This document shows positions 26,222 through 34,116 of a DNA stretch of 64,000 bases, one piece after another. The notes below the pieces were generated by a model. The model made no database searches. It had not been told where the DNA came from and was given only the letters and a program-made list of their open reading frames with translations. A program made the translations under genes and the position numbers. How positions within the stretch are numbered: the stretch's first letter is position 1; every line of letters begins with the position of its first letter. Source of the stretch: Sporosarcina sp. FSL W7-1349 (GTDB taxonomy: Bacteria > Bacillota > Bacilli > Bacillales_A > Planococcaceae); contig NZ_JBBOOK010000001.1 in the NCBI RefSeq assembly GCF_038003045.1, positions 1,612,001-1,676,000 of the forward strand, read 5' to 3'.

Positions 26222-26893
26222 ATGAAAAGCAAATGGAAATTACTTTCTGTTTCACTTGCAACCGCGATTCTTCTGGCCGCATGTGGAACGGAGGCCGGCA
26301 ACGAAAATCCGGCCGAGCAACAGGAAGAGCCGACAAACGCAGTCGAAGATACGACTACTGGGGCACCTGCAGAAGAAACGGAACCAGAGGAAGCAGAACC
26401 TGCCGATACTGAAGGACAAGAGGATGCCGGTGAACCGGCTGATGGCCAAACGGACGAATTGACCGATGCCGTCCAAACAGAGAGCGATGAGCAAGATTAT
26501 GCCTTGGCCGTTCTGCCAGGCTATAGCTTAACTAGCGAAGAGCCGGGAAGAGACAGCTTGATGGTGGATGAAGATAGCGCAATCTTTATGCGCATTGAAA
26601 CGATGGATGCAGCCGAAGTGGAAATGGACGAATTCCTGGAAAATACAAAAGAAGTCGTCAGCGCTTCGACAGATGGTCAACCTGCGACAGAAGTGACAGA
26701 CGAAGCTAAACTGCCGAAAGGCGATGGAATTGAAGATGCTGTAGCCTATTCTGCACAAACGGATTCCGTGACAGTGACGAGCACAGTTTTCGAGCGGGAC
26801 GGCCAACTGGTCCGCCTCACCATCTATGATTCTCCAGATGAAAAGCACTTTGAGAACTTCCTGCGTATGGGTGAAACCATTCAAAAGAAATAA
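26222..26893 (+). CDS. Lipoprotein with acidic linker, function unknown
   Basis: 223-residue secreted lipoprotein. The signal peptide ends in a lipobox LLAAC with the lipidated Cys at 21. Residues 22-95 are a disordered, strongly acidic stretch (mostly E, D, A, T, P), which would extend the folded part away from the membrane. Residues 96-223 form a compact domain (LAVLPGYSLTSEEPGRDSLM at its start, ending NFLRMGETIQKK), a pattern seen in unassigned Bacillus lipoproteins. Ribosome site AGAAGGAGGG. A terminator follows at 26896. Confidence 0.75.
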   Translation: MKSKWKLLSVSLATAILLAACGTEAGNENPAEQQEEPTNAVEDTTTGAPAEETEPEEAEPADTEGQEDAGEPADGQTDELTDAVQTESDEQDYALAVLPGYSLTSEEPGRDSLMVDEDSAIFMRIETMDAAEVEMDEFLENTKEVVSASTDGQPATEVTDEAKLPKGDGIEDAVAYSAQTDSVTVTSTVFERDGQLVRLTIYDSPDEKHFENFLRMGETIQKK

Positions 26894-26895
26894 AT

Positions 26896-26944
26896 ATAAA
26901 AAGGCGGCATGAATGATATCCCTATCGTCCATGCCGCCTTTATT
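26896..26944 (+). terminator. Terminator of lipoprotein gene
   Basis: A 12-bp stem (AAAGGCGGCATG at 26900-26911 with CATGCCGCCTTT at 26930-26941), with an A run before and TATTTA after. Confidence 0.8.
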
Positions 26945-26951
26945 TACTTCC

Positions 26952-27439
26952 CTACTTATTTCGATCTGCAAATAATTTATTCCCCAACAAACTACCAATC
27001 CAAGCCGATAGCCCCGCTAGAATAGCAGAAAAGACAAAGGGAGTGGTTGGAAATAAAATCTCATATCCAAAGACAATGACCCCAACAAAAAAACCTACGA
27101 ATCAATCACGCCTCGGCGTGATTGCGTCCGGATTTTTTCGAGCTCGAGGCCGACAGGATGGCGGTCATGCAGTCGTTGCGACAGGACGTCGCGCACTTAG
27201 ACTGCCTTCCTCCTAAAGCTCCCCTTAAAAATCCGTGACATCCGCCGGCCGACAAAAACGCCACGTCCTGTGGCATTGTCGGCACTAGCACGTCCTGTGC
27301 GTCGGAGGCTTTATCTTTATTCGGCGGGAGCTTGAACACCCGCTGACAGAAGAAAAAACTGTATTCATCTCTCCATCTACAGTGATGGGAGTCTTCTGCC
27401 GAATAAAAATAAACCAAACTTGACGTTCACTCTCTTCAC
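26952..27439 (-). pseudogene. Small membrane-protein gene apparently split by an inserted element
   Basis: Two in-register pieces face the same way. The 5' piece starts GTG 27439, nine bases after AAAGGGG, and reads MKRVNVK up to 27419. The 3' piece (27101-26952) reads FVGFFVGVIVFGYEIL, then a second hydrophobic stretch (AILAGLSAWIGSLLG), and ends LFADRNK-stop. It has no start codon of its own and an in-frame TGA directly upstream. Joining them gives a sensible two-helix protein of about 56 residues. The 317 bases between (27102-27418) are the structured element listed separately. The exact joint is inferred; an uninterrupted homologue would settle it. Confidence 0.5.
27101..27418 (-). mobile_element. 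Structured interspersed element, copy A
   Basis: A 317-bp segment sharing several blocks with copy B at 32881-33038: on the minus strand GGTTTATT at one end, TCAGCGGGTGT-type, GGCGGATGTCACGGATTTTT, TCGAAAAAATCCGGACGC, and a terminal hairpin ending ATTGAT. Perfect hairpins: 27104-27123 (AATCACGCC/GGCGTGATT), 27178-27192 (loop AGGAC), 27260-27274 and 27288-27300 (both loop GTCCT). Outer arms GCCGACA/TGTCGGC (27248-27254, 27277-27283) enclose one of them. There are no terminal inverted repeats and no transposase. Subterminal hairpins without TIRs are reminiscent of IS200/IS605-derived non-autonomous elements. ORFs across it are probably accidental. Confidence 0.55.
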
Positions 27440-27463
27440 GATATTCATCCCCTTTGGAAGCAA

Positions 27464-27492
27464 CAAAAAAACGCCACATAAACCTGTGGCGC
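27464..27492 (-). terminator. Terminator of mhqR
   Basis: Stem CGCCACA/TGTGGCG followed by seven T on the minus strand, directly after the mhqR stop. Confidence 0.8.
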
Positions 27493-27493
27493 G

Positions 27494-27934
27494 TCATGAT
27501 AGATTTTTGACGGATAATCCTAGTTTCCGCAGTAATTGGATGGCTGTCTCCTGCTCTTCCGTCGTCAGTCCTGACATGATCGACCGGATGTTCTCCGCAT
27601 GTTCGGGAAAGATCGATTCGATCAGCTCTACACCGTCCTTGGTGATGGACATGTAGGTGATCCGCTTATCCTCTTCGCAAAAGATGCGTTGCAACAAACC
27701 CTTTTTCTCCAGTTTATCCACCACATACGTCATCGATCCGCTGCGCAATAAAATTTTCTGACCGATTTTTTGGATCGGCTGTCTGCCGCGATGATGCAAT
27801 AATTCAAGAACCGCAAATTCCGTCGGGTTGAGTCCGTGCTTCTCAATCGTTTTATTCGCCTCTTCAGATATGACCTTACTGGATCTTGAGAGGACCACAT
27901 AGAGCTTTAAGGCACGTTCAATTTCTGTATTCAT
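27494..27934 (-). CDS. mhqR: MarR-family regulator (MhqR/YkvE-like)
   Basis: 146-residue winged-helix repressor. The recognition region reads LNPTEFAVLELLHHRGRQPIQKIGQ, with SGSMTYVVDKLEKKGLLQR as the wing and CEEDKRITYMSIT after it, close to B. subtilis YkvE, now MhqR, which represses quinone- and azo-compound detoxification genes. Size and N-terminus (MNTEIERALKLYVVLSR) also agree. A histidine kinase gene lies directly upstream on the same strand, as kinD does beside ykvE in B. subtilis, which supports the identification. Targets are not visible in this window. Confidence 0.72.
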   Translation of the reverse strand: MNTEIERALKLYVVLSRSSKVISEEANKTIEKHGLNPTEFAVLELLHHRGRQPIQKIGQKILLRSGSMTYVVDKLEKKGLLQRIFCEEDKRITYMSITKDGVELIESIFPEHAENIRSIMSGLTTEEQETAIQLLRKLGLSVKNLS

Positions 27935-28034
27935 TTTCGTACCACCTTTTTTCCGTTCACCGAGATTCGTTCCAATTATAACGGCTTGCTACGCTCTATG
28001 TCAAAAAGCTTAGCGAAAAGATGGTAGAATCGAT

Positions 28035-29462
28035 TCAAGAAACAACCTTCTGGGCATGCGAAACATCCACCGGCATTTGTTCTTCCGCAGACGGGAAATG
28101 CAGGGAAATGGTGGTGCCATACCCGATTTCGCTGCGGACCGTAATTTCACCGTCATGATTTTCCATCGTTTTTAAAACGAACGGCAATCCAAGGCCGGTC
28201 CCATCCGCCTTCGATGAGACAAACGGCAGGAACATCTGATTGATCTGTTTCAAGCTCATTCCTTTTCCCGTGTCAGTTATTGTTAGCACAATCCGATTTT
28301 TCTCATCCAAATCGATGCTTACCGTCACCACTCCCCGGTTGGATATCGCTTCAAACGCATTTTTCAGCAAGTTCAGAATGGCTTGTTTCAATTTAGCCGC
28401 ATCCCCGGTAATCAGAGTATCCGATAAAGCCGTTTCCTTTTGGACGATGGTGATTCCATCCATAAGCGCTTTCGGTTGGACAATTTGAATCATATCGTTG
28501 ACAAGGACTTCCAATGAAAAGGTTGTTTTTTTAGCGATCGCCGGCTTGGATAGCAACAGCATCTCGCTCAAAATCGATTCCATCCTTTCAATTTCGCCAT
28601 CAATGACCGATAAATACTTCAAAGAGTCATCGGGTGTCGCAATGCGCAATAATTGGATGAACCCCTTCAACGAAGTCATCGGATTTCGGATTTCGTGTGC
28701 AATGCTTGCAGCCAATTCGCCGACTGTTGAAAGCGAGTCGGAATGCGCCAATCTCTCTTCCAGATGGACTAACTCGGTCTGGTCATAGAATCGAATTAAA
28801 AATTGTTCTGTATCCAAGTTATAAAAAGATGTAATATGATAATGGCGGATGTCACCTTTTGACCTTTCGAACCGTTTCCACATTTCTGCACAGCCATAGG
28901 TTTTCACTTTTTGGAGATAATGGCGAGTGGAATCGGATTGTTCTGGAAATAATTGAAAAAGTACATCGAGTGGCTTTCCGATAAAATAACCCTTTGGCAA
29001 ATTGACGAATTCCAAGTTCTTGTCATTCACACTCAGGATGGTCCCCGCTTGATCCGCAATGACCATAAAGCATTTGGCATTCCGAAAAGCATGCAAATAC
29101 GACTTTTCGGACAGGTCAACTTCTTTAGGGATTTCAAGGACGATGATGACTTGCTGTTGATCCGGAACAGGCATGAACTTCACTTCCACCTTTTTCTCAG
29201 CACCACTTTTCAACTTCACATTCATGTCGGTTTCTAGGGGAGTTATGGGGATTGCTCGGAAATCAAAAAGATTCCATTGGGCATCCTTAGGATCGGCGAG
29301 AATGTTTGTTAGCATCTCTTCCTCGATATGACCAAAATGCTCGCGAAACGCGTCGTTGACATGTAATAAAAGTCCGTCAAGACCGACTACTGCGCTTGGG
29401 TTGGGCGAATTGTCAATCAAGAAAGATAGGTGTATCTCAACATTTTCCTTTTTATTTTTCAA
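28035..29462 (-). CDS. Soluble PAS sensor histidine kinase
   Basis: 475-residue kinase without membrane segments. Two PAS-like domains (about 8-110 and 120-230) precede the HisKA dimerisation domain with the phospho-accepting His in SIAHEIRNPMTSLKGFIQLL (near 251), the form typical of Kin-type kinases feeding Spo0F. ATPase boxes follow: N box NLLKNAFEAI, G1 DTGKGMS, G2 GTGLGLP. Starts TTG 29462 behind AGGAGG. No response regulator gene adjoins it, so it is an orphan kinase, plausibly a sporulation/phosphorelay kinase. Position next to the MhqR-like gene mirrors kinD-mhqR in B. subtilis, but KinD is membrane-bound, so this is not a simple orthologue. Confidence 0.85.
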   Translation of the reverse strand: MKNKKENVEIHLSFLIDNSPNPSAVVGLDGLLLHVNDAFREHFGHIEEEMLTNILADPKDAQWNLFDFRAIPITPLETDMNVKLKSGAEKKVEVKFMPVPDQQQVIIVLEIPKEVDLSEKSYLHAFRNAKCFMVIADQAGTILSVNDKNLEFVNLPKGYFIGKPLDVLFQLFPEQSDSTRHYLQKVKTYGCAEMWKRFERSKGDIRHYHITSFYNLDTEQFLIRFYDQTELVHLEERLAHSDSLSTVGELAASIAHEIRNPMTSLKGFIQLLRIATPDDSLKYLSVIDGEIERMESILSEMLLLSKPAIAKKTTFSLEVLVNDMIQIVQPKALMDGITIVQKETALSDTLITGDAAKLKQAILNLLKNAFEAISNRGVVTVSIDLDEKNRIVLTITDTGKGMSLKQINQMFLPFVSSKADGTGLGLPFVLKTMENHDGEITVRSEIGYGTTISLHFPSAEEQMPVDVSHAQKVVS

Positions 29463-29652
29463 GCGTATTCCTCCTAACCTATAAAAGAAAGTATGAAAAA
29501 TGCCGTTGAATTATGCGGAAAAGTCAATTTTGCCCATTACTTCACTAGTTCAAATTATTCCATATATTCAGTCTGATTGATATAGCTGAATAGGACTATA
29601 TTTCACAAGTCAAGTAAACTGGTTTTATATAAATGGAAAAAAGGAGTTAAAA

Positions 29653-31410
29653 ATGAATATTGTTTTAACCACATTAAACGCTAAATATATCCACACGAAC
29701 TTGGCCATCCGCTATTTAAAATCCTATGCTGCGCCTGAATTCGATCCAATTCTCACCGAATACACCATCAAAGATCCAGCGATGAGCATCGTGTCCGATT
29801 TATATCAGAAACAACCGGATGTTGTCGGCTTCAGTTTATATATATGGAATATTGAAGAGTCCATCCGTGTCATGCAGTTGCTGAAAACAGTGAAACCTGA
29901 CGTTCTTATCGTCGCGGGTGGGCCCGAGGTGACCTATGATTATGATTACTGGCTCGAACGCGTCCCTGAAATTGATGCTATCGCAATCGGGGAGGGCGAG
30001 CGGACATTTAAACAACTGTTGGAAGCTTATGCAGAAAATCGCGACTTCTCCACCGTCCAAGGGTTGGCTTATCGGGATGGAGGGCAGTTAAAGTTCACGG
30101 CTCCCGGACCGAAGCTCGATTTGCGAGAGCTGCCTTCCCCATTCCGATTCAAGGAAGACGTCCCGGATCTATCCAAAAGGGTCACTTACATCGAAACGAG
30201 CCGGGGTTGTCCTTTCTCCTGCCAATTCTGCCTATCCTCGATTGAAGTCGGTGTGCGCTATTTCAATCGGGAAGCCATTAAGGATGATATCCGATATTTG
30301 ATGGCGAATGGTGCAAAAACGATTAAATTTGTCGATCGGACTTTCAATATTAGCAGAAGCTATGCGATGGAAATGTTCCAATTTTTGATTGATGAGCATC
30401 TGCCGGGAACGGTCTTTCAATTCGAAATCACAGGTGACATCATGCGTCCTGAGGTGATTGATTTTCTGAATGACAATGCGCCAGCCGGGTTATTCCGGTT
30501 TGAAATCGGCGTCCAGTCGACAAATGATTTGACGAACGAACTCGTCAAACGCCGTCAAAACTTCGAAAAGCTATCCCGGACCGTGACGATGGTGAAGCGG
30601 GGCGGGAAGATCGACCAGCATCTGGACTTAATCGCCGGGCTTCCGGAAGAGGATTATGACTCATTCAGACAAACGTTCAATGATGTCTTCGCCATGCGCC
30701 CCGAAGAACTGCAACTCGGCTTCTTAAAGCTATTGCGAGGGACGGGCCTACGGATTCAAGCGGAACAATATGGATATAAATACGTAGACGCGGCCCCGTA
30801 TGAAATCGTTTCAAATAATGTACTGTCGTTTGATGATATTTTACGCATCAAACATACGGAAGATGTCCTGGAGAAATATTGGAATGATAACCGGACGCCA
30901 AGGACGATCGAATACTTGGTCACCTCGGTTTTTGCAACACCTTTCGATTTCTTCCAAGAATTCGGCACCTATTGGGAAAACCGCGGCTGGTCCCGGATCG
31001 GCCATCAGCTCGCGGACCTTTTCACCCGGCTCGATGAATTTCTGGAGAATGAAACAGAAGCCGACATGGACATTGTACGCAGCCTGATGAAACTCGATTA
31101 CTTGGCACATCATACATTCCAACCGCGTAAAATCTGGTGGCAAAACGAGATGCAGGCGGAAGAGTTGGCACGGATCGAATCTGACATTCTGGGGAATAAA
31201 ACCCCATTGGACATCGAGAAGCTTCCTATCAAACTCCATGAACGGAACATCCGCAAATCGACGTTCATCACACCGATTTATGTGAATCCGGCAGGAACGG
31301 AAACTGGCCAAGTCGAAAAGCAGGAAGGCTATCTCGTCACGTTATTCATACACGGCGAAGCTCCGGAATTCTTTTATCTTCATTCGACAGAAGAACGGGT
31401 AGTGAACTGA
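29653..31410 (+). CDS. B12-binding radical SAM protein (DUF4080 type)
   Basis: 585-residue enzyme. Residues 1-140 resemble a cobalamin-binding Rossmann domain (PDVVGFSLYIWNIEE, LIVAGGPEVTYD, AIGEGE). The radical SAM core follows with the 4Fe-4S cluster cysteines in RGCPFSCQFC (C186, C190, C193). The C-terminal 200 residues look like the DUF4080 region found with this class. It should make a 5'-deoxyadenosyl radical, and many relatives are methyltransferases; the substrate is unknown. Orthologues occur widely in Bacillales. Ribosome site AAAAAGGAG, start ATG. Alone on its strand, sharing a terminator with convergent ktrD. Confidence 0.85.
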   Translation: MNIVLTTLNAKYIHTNLAIRYLKSYAAPEFDPILTEYTIKDPAMSIVSDLYQKQPDVVGFSLYIWNIEESIRVMQLLKTVKPDVLIVAGGPEVTYDYDYWLERVPEIDAIAIGEGERTFKQLLEAYAENRDFSTVQGLAYRDGGQLKFTAPGPKLDLRELPSPFRFKEDVPDLSKRVTYIETSRGCPFSCQFCLSSIEVGVRYFNREAIKDDIRYLMANGAKTIKFVDRTFNISRSYAMEMFQFLIDEHLPGTVFQFEITGDIMRPEVIDFLNDNAPAGLFRFEIGVQSTNDLTNELVKRRQNFEKLSRTVTMVKRGGKIDQHLDLIAGLPEEDYDSFRQTFNDVFAMRPEELQLGFLKLLRGTGLRIQAEQYGYKYVDAAPYEIVSNNVLSFDDILRIKHTEDVLEKYWNDNRTPRTIEYLVTSVFATPFDFFQEFGTYWENRGWSRIGHQLADLFTRLDEFLENETEADMDIVRSLMKLDYLAHHTFQPRKIWWQNEMQAEELARIESDILGNKTPLDIEKLPIKLHERNIRKSTFITPIYVNPAGTETGQVEKQEGYLVTLFIHGEAPEFFYLHSTEERVVN

Positions 31411-31467
31411 ACCCAGTTTTATTTTATACCAGGTGACCAAACAATTTTGGGCGCAATTAATTTGGAA

Positions 31468-31508
31468 AAGGAAAAGCTGTCCCTTTGTATAGTGGGGACA
31501 GCTTTTGT
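31468..31508. terminator. Bidirectional terminator between radical SAM gene and ktrD
   Basis: Arms AAAAGCTGTCCC and GGGACAGCTTTT give A/T runs on both sides, so it serves both convergent genes. Confidence 0.85.
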
Positions 31509-31512
31509 TGAT

Positions 31513-32862
31513 TCATCCGATAATCACACGCTCTTTCGGGTAATGATAATGAATTGTTTTCGTTTTCCCACCCAGTGTGTAGAGGAAGGAGATCAGCCCA
31601 ACCCTTCCAATGAACATGAGGATCATGATGATCACTTTGCCGATCGGTGAGAGATCGGATGTGATGCCGAGTGACATGCCGCATGTTCCGAATGCAGAGG
31701 TGATTTCGAATAGCAATGTCACTGCAGGAATGCCCGGTTCCGTGATTAAAAGGATCAGGAGGGCAGCCATCACCATAGCACCCGCAAGAAGGATGACGGC
31801 ATAGGAACGGAACACATCGATCAGCTTGATCTGCCTATGGAATATATTGATCACTTGATTACCCCGCGCAAAATTGATGATGAACAACAATGCGATGGCG
31901 AAGGTCGTCGTCCGGATTCCCCCGCCTACCGAACTTGGTGACGCCCCGATGAACATCAAGGAACTGATGAAGATATCGGTCGCTTCGCTGAACTGCGTGA
32001 TGTCATAGGTCGTCAATCCGGCGGACCGGGACGAGACCGAATGGAATAACGAAGCGAATACTTTTTCATGCCAAGCCATCCCCTTAAAGGAGTGAACCGA
32101 TTCCAAAAGGAAAATCATGAGTGCCCCGAAGACTAAAAGGATTCCGAACGTCGTTGTCGTGATTTTCGTAAAAAGGGAAAATCGGAAATTCGGAACCTTG
32201 TTTGAAAAATAACTTTTCACTTCAATGAGTACAGGAAATCCGATTGCTCCGAGGATGATCAGCACCATGATCACCGTCTGGATGAAATAATCATTGAAAT
32301 ACGGCAAAAGCGAAGCGTCGGTAATATCGAATCCCGCGTTGGTCGTTGCCGAAACGGCCAGGAACATGCCATGTAGCAACGCATCACTGAACGTTTCGAA
32401 GAACGGTCGGATGTAAATCGTCAACAGCAGCCCACCGATCATCTCGACCAAAAAGATGATCTTCACAATTTCACGAATCAGATGGACGACACCCGCCAAG
32501 CTGTACTGGTTATGGTCAACCATGATCAATTGCCGTTCGCGCAAACCAATCCTTTTTTTGACAAGCAGCCAGAAGAATGTACCGATCGACATGATGCCAA
32601 TACCGCCAAGTTGCAGTACAAGCATCAGCATGCATAGGCCGAATACGGAATACGTGCCAGCTATGCTGATTGGCGTCAACCCAGTCACACTGACCGCACT
32701 GACCGCCGTAAAGAGGCTATCGAGAAAACTTACTTCCACGCCAGGAAGGTATACCCCCGGCAAATTCAATAAGAGGTACGAAAAGGCAATCGCTAGGAAG
32801 TAATAGAATACGATGATTTGAGCAGGGGTGAATCTTCTAAGATTTTCCCGTGAAAACTTCAT
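31513..32862 (-). CDS. ktrD: Potassium uptake channel subunit KtrD/KtrB
   Basis: 449-residue K+-translocating subunit of a Ktr system, with four M1-P-M2 repeats. Filter segments can be read in order: SVTGLT, TTNAGFD, SRSAGLTT and GTCGMSLG, each with the key Gly. The intramembrane gate region (GASPSSVGGGIRTTT) and the C-terminus HYHYPKERVIIG fit KtrD (YkrM) better than KtrB. The longer start at 32946 runs into the repeat element; ATG 32862 has AAAGGGATGGAG upstream. No cytosolic KtrC/KtrA gene adjoins it, as for B. subtilis ktrD. Such systems are regulated by c-di-AMP through the cytosolic subunit. Confidence 0.78.
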   Translation of the reverse strand: MKFSRENLRRFTPAQIIVFYYFLAIAFSYLLLNLPGVYLPGVEVSFLDSLFTAVSAVSVTGLTPISIAGTYSVFGLCMLMLVLQLGGIGIMSIGTFFWLLVKKRIGLRERQLIMVDHNQYSLAGVVHLIREIVKIIFLVEMIGGLLLTIYIRPFFETFSDALLHGMFLAVSATTNAGFDITDASLLPYFNDYFIQTVIMVLIILGAIGFPVLIEVKSYFSNKVPNFRFSLFTKITTTTFGILLVFGALMIFLLESVHSFKGMAWHEKVFASLFHSVSSRSAGLTTYDITQFSEATDIFISSLMFIGASPSSVGGGIRTTTFAIALLFIINFARGNQVINIFHRQIKLIDVFRSYAVILLAGAMVMAALLILLITEPGIPAVTLLFEITSAFGTCGMSLGITSDLSPIGKVIIMILMFIGRVGLISFLYTLGGKTKTIHYHYPKERVIIG

Positions 32863-32880
32863 GAATCTCCATCCCTTTCG

Positions 32881-33038
32881 ATCAATTAAGCCATGGCATA
32901 ATTGCGTCCGGATTTTTTCGAGCAAGTTCGAAAAAATCCGTGACATCCGCCAAGGCGTTCTCTGTATTCAGTCGGCGATTGGACACTCGCTGAATGTAGA
33001 TAACACAGTTTCCGTCTCCCCATTTTAGTGAATAAACC
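32881..33038 (-). repeat. Structured interspersed element, copy B
   Basis: Shorter relative of the element at 27101-27418. Minus strand: begins GGTTTATT, has GACGGAAACTGTG, TCAGCGAGTGT and GGCGGATGTCACGGATTTTT. A perfect 12-bp hairpin follows (GGATTTTTTCGA/TCGAAAAAATCC, 32910-32939), then GGACGC and a last hairpin (32884-32903, one mismatch) ending ATTGAT. It lacks the three pentaloop hairpins of copy A. It sits between ktrD and the TerC gene, just upstream of ktrD. One frame is open across it with no start codon, which may be chance or a remnant. Confidence 0.6.
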
Positions 33039-33075
33039 GGAAAAAGAAAAGAATTCTTCCGCTTTTTTTATTTTC

Positions 33076-33116
33076 ACATAAAAAACCGGCTACACCGAGA
33101 GCGATGTAACCGGCTG
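33076..33116 (-). terminator. Terminator of the TerC gene
   Basis: Stem AGCCGGTTACA with TGTAGCCGG, followed on the minus strand by six T, eight bases beyond the TerC stop. Confidence 0.8.
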
Positions 33117-33123
33117 AAAACCA

Positions 33124-33879
33124 TTATGCCTGTTTGCGATGTTTCCGGACACCGACCAAATAACCATTCAACGCGATACCCGCCAAGACGATCCAGAATG
33201 TCGTTTTCCATAGAGTGGAGTGCGGAAAATCAGGATCGATGATGCCTAAGCCCGGATGTGCGAGCGTAAGGACAGCCAATTTCACACCAACCCATCCGAC
33301 GATCAGGAATGCGGCTGTTTCCAATGCTGGGTATTTATCCAATATGACGATAAATTGACGTGCTGCGAACCGGATAAGCACTAAACCAACAATTCCACCG
33401 ATCAACATGACGATGAACTGACCGCCGTTGATGCCCCCGATATGGAAATCCCCGAGTTCAGGCAAGGTCACAGCAAGTGCTACCGCCGCGAGCATGGAAT
33501 CGAGGGCGAACGCAATATCCGCCAACTCCACTTTCAAAACGGTCATCCAAAAACCGGATTGACGACGCGGTTCTTTCGTATGATCCTCGGAATCCCCTTT
33601 TCGCTGATCTATAATATTCTTAATGGAAATGAACAGAAGATAGGCGGCGCCTAGCGCTTGGATTTGCCAAATATTCACCAAGAATGTAATCATGAACAAC
33701 GCCGCAAACCGGAACACAAACGCGCCGAGCAATCCGTAAAACAAAGCTTTCTTTTGCTGAGGCCGCGGTAAATGTTTCACCATGACCGCCATCACAACTG
33801 CATTGTCTGCTGCCAACAACCCTTCTAGGGCGATAAGTACGAGCAATACCCACGCGTACTCGAGTAAAATCGCTTCCAC
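33124..33879 (-). CDS. TerC-family Mn2+ exporter (YkoY/MeeY-like)
   Basis: 251-residue membrane protein with eight or nine helices and the TerC family motifs: EGLLAADNAVVMAVM in helix 1-2 and ELADIAFALDSMLA near residue 125, whose acidic residues bind the metal. B. subtilis members YceF and YkoY (MeeF, MeeY) export Mn2+, partly to load secreted enzymes. The assignment to manganese is backed by the Mn2+ riboswitch directly upstream. Starts GTG 33879 seven bases behind GGAGG. Monocistronic with its own promoter, riboswitch and terminator. Confidence 0.88.
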   Translation of the reverse strand: MEAILLEYAWVLLVLIALEGLLAADNAVVMAVMVKHLPRPQQKKALFYGLLGAFVFRFAALFMITFLVNIWQIQALGAAYLLFISIKNIIDQRKGDSEDHTKEPRRQSGFWMTVLKVELADIAFALDSMLAAVALAVTLPELGDFHIGGINGGQFIVMLIGGIVGLVLIRFAARQFIVILDKYPALETAAFLIVGWVGVKLAVLTLAHPGLGIIDPDFPHSTLWKTTFWIVLAGIALNGYLVGVRKHRKQA

Positions 33880-33901
33880 ATTGATTCCTCCAATTTTTCA
33901 C

Positions 33902-34054
33902 ATATTAAAAAGACCCCCACCTAATAATAGGCAAAGGTCTCGCTAAGTCGGAATATATCAATATCCAGCTATCATAACCGATGGCGTACGCCATGTATTG
34001 ACGACTATGAAATAGGTTTCCCTATAGCTACTCCCCTTTGACATGTTGTCAAAG
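33902..34054 (-). ncRNA. yybP-ykoY Mn2+ riboswitch with terminator
   Basis: The minus strand carries the family hallmarks: 5' strand CAAAGGGGAGTAGC (34027-34040) and 3' strand GACCTTTGCC, which pair as P1. The 3' strand alternatively pairs with AGGTGGGGGTC (33912-33922) to form an 11-bp terminator stem ending in a T run (33902-33911). P1 and terminator exclude each other, so Mn2+ binding should switch the TerC gene on. A further hairpin (CTTTGACA/TGTCAAAG) just upstream covers the 5' P1 strand and could delay its pairing. Confidence 0.92.
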
Positions 34055-34082
34055 TTATTAAGTTGTCGGGTACTTTTGCTTT

Positions 34083-34110
34083 ATTATACCACGCTAGCCG
34101 GAAAAGTAAA
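34083..34110 (-). promoter_or_regulatory. Promoter of riboswitch-TerC transcript
   Basis: Minus-strand TTTACT (34105-34110), 16-base spacer, perfect TATAAT (34083-34088). The transcript would start near 34076, about 20 bases before the riboswitch structures. Confidence 0.65.
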
Positions 34111-34116
34111 CGTAGA

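Noticed and set aside
27106..27417. 103-codon ORF across structured element A
   Set aside because: It is not conserved in copy B, where the corresponding frame differs, and it has no ribosome site. The hairpin structure explains the sequence better.
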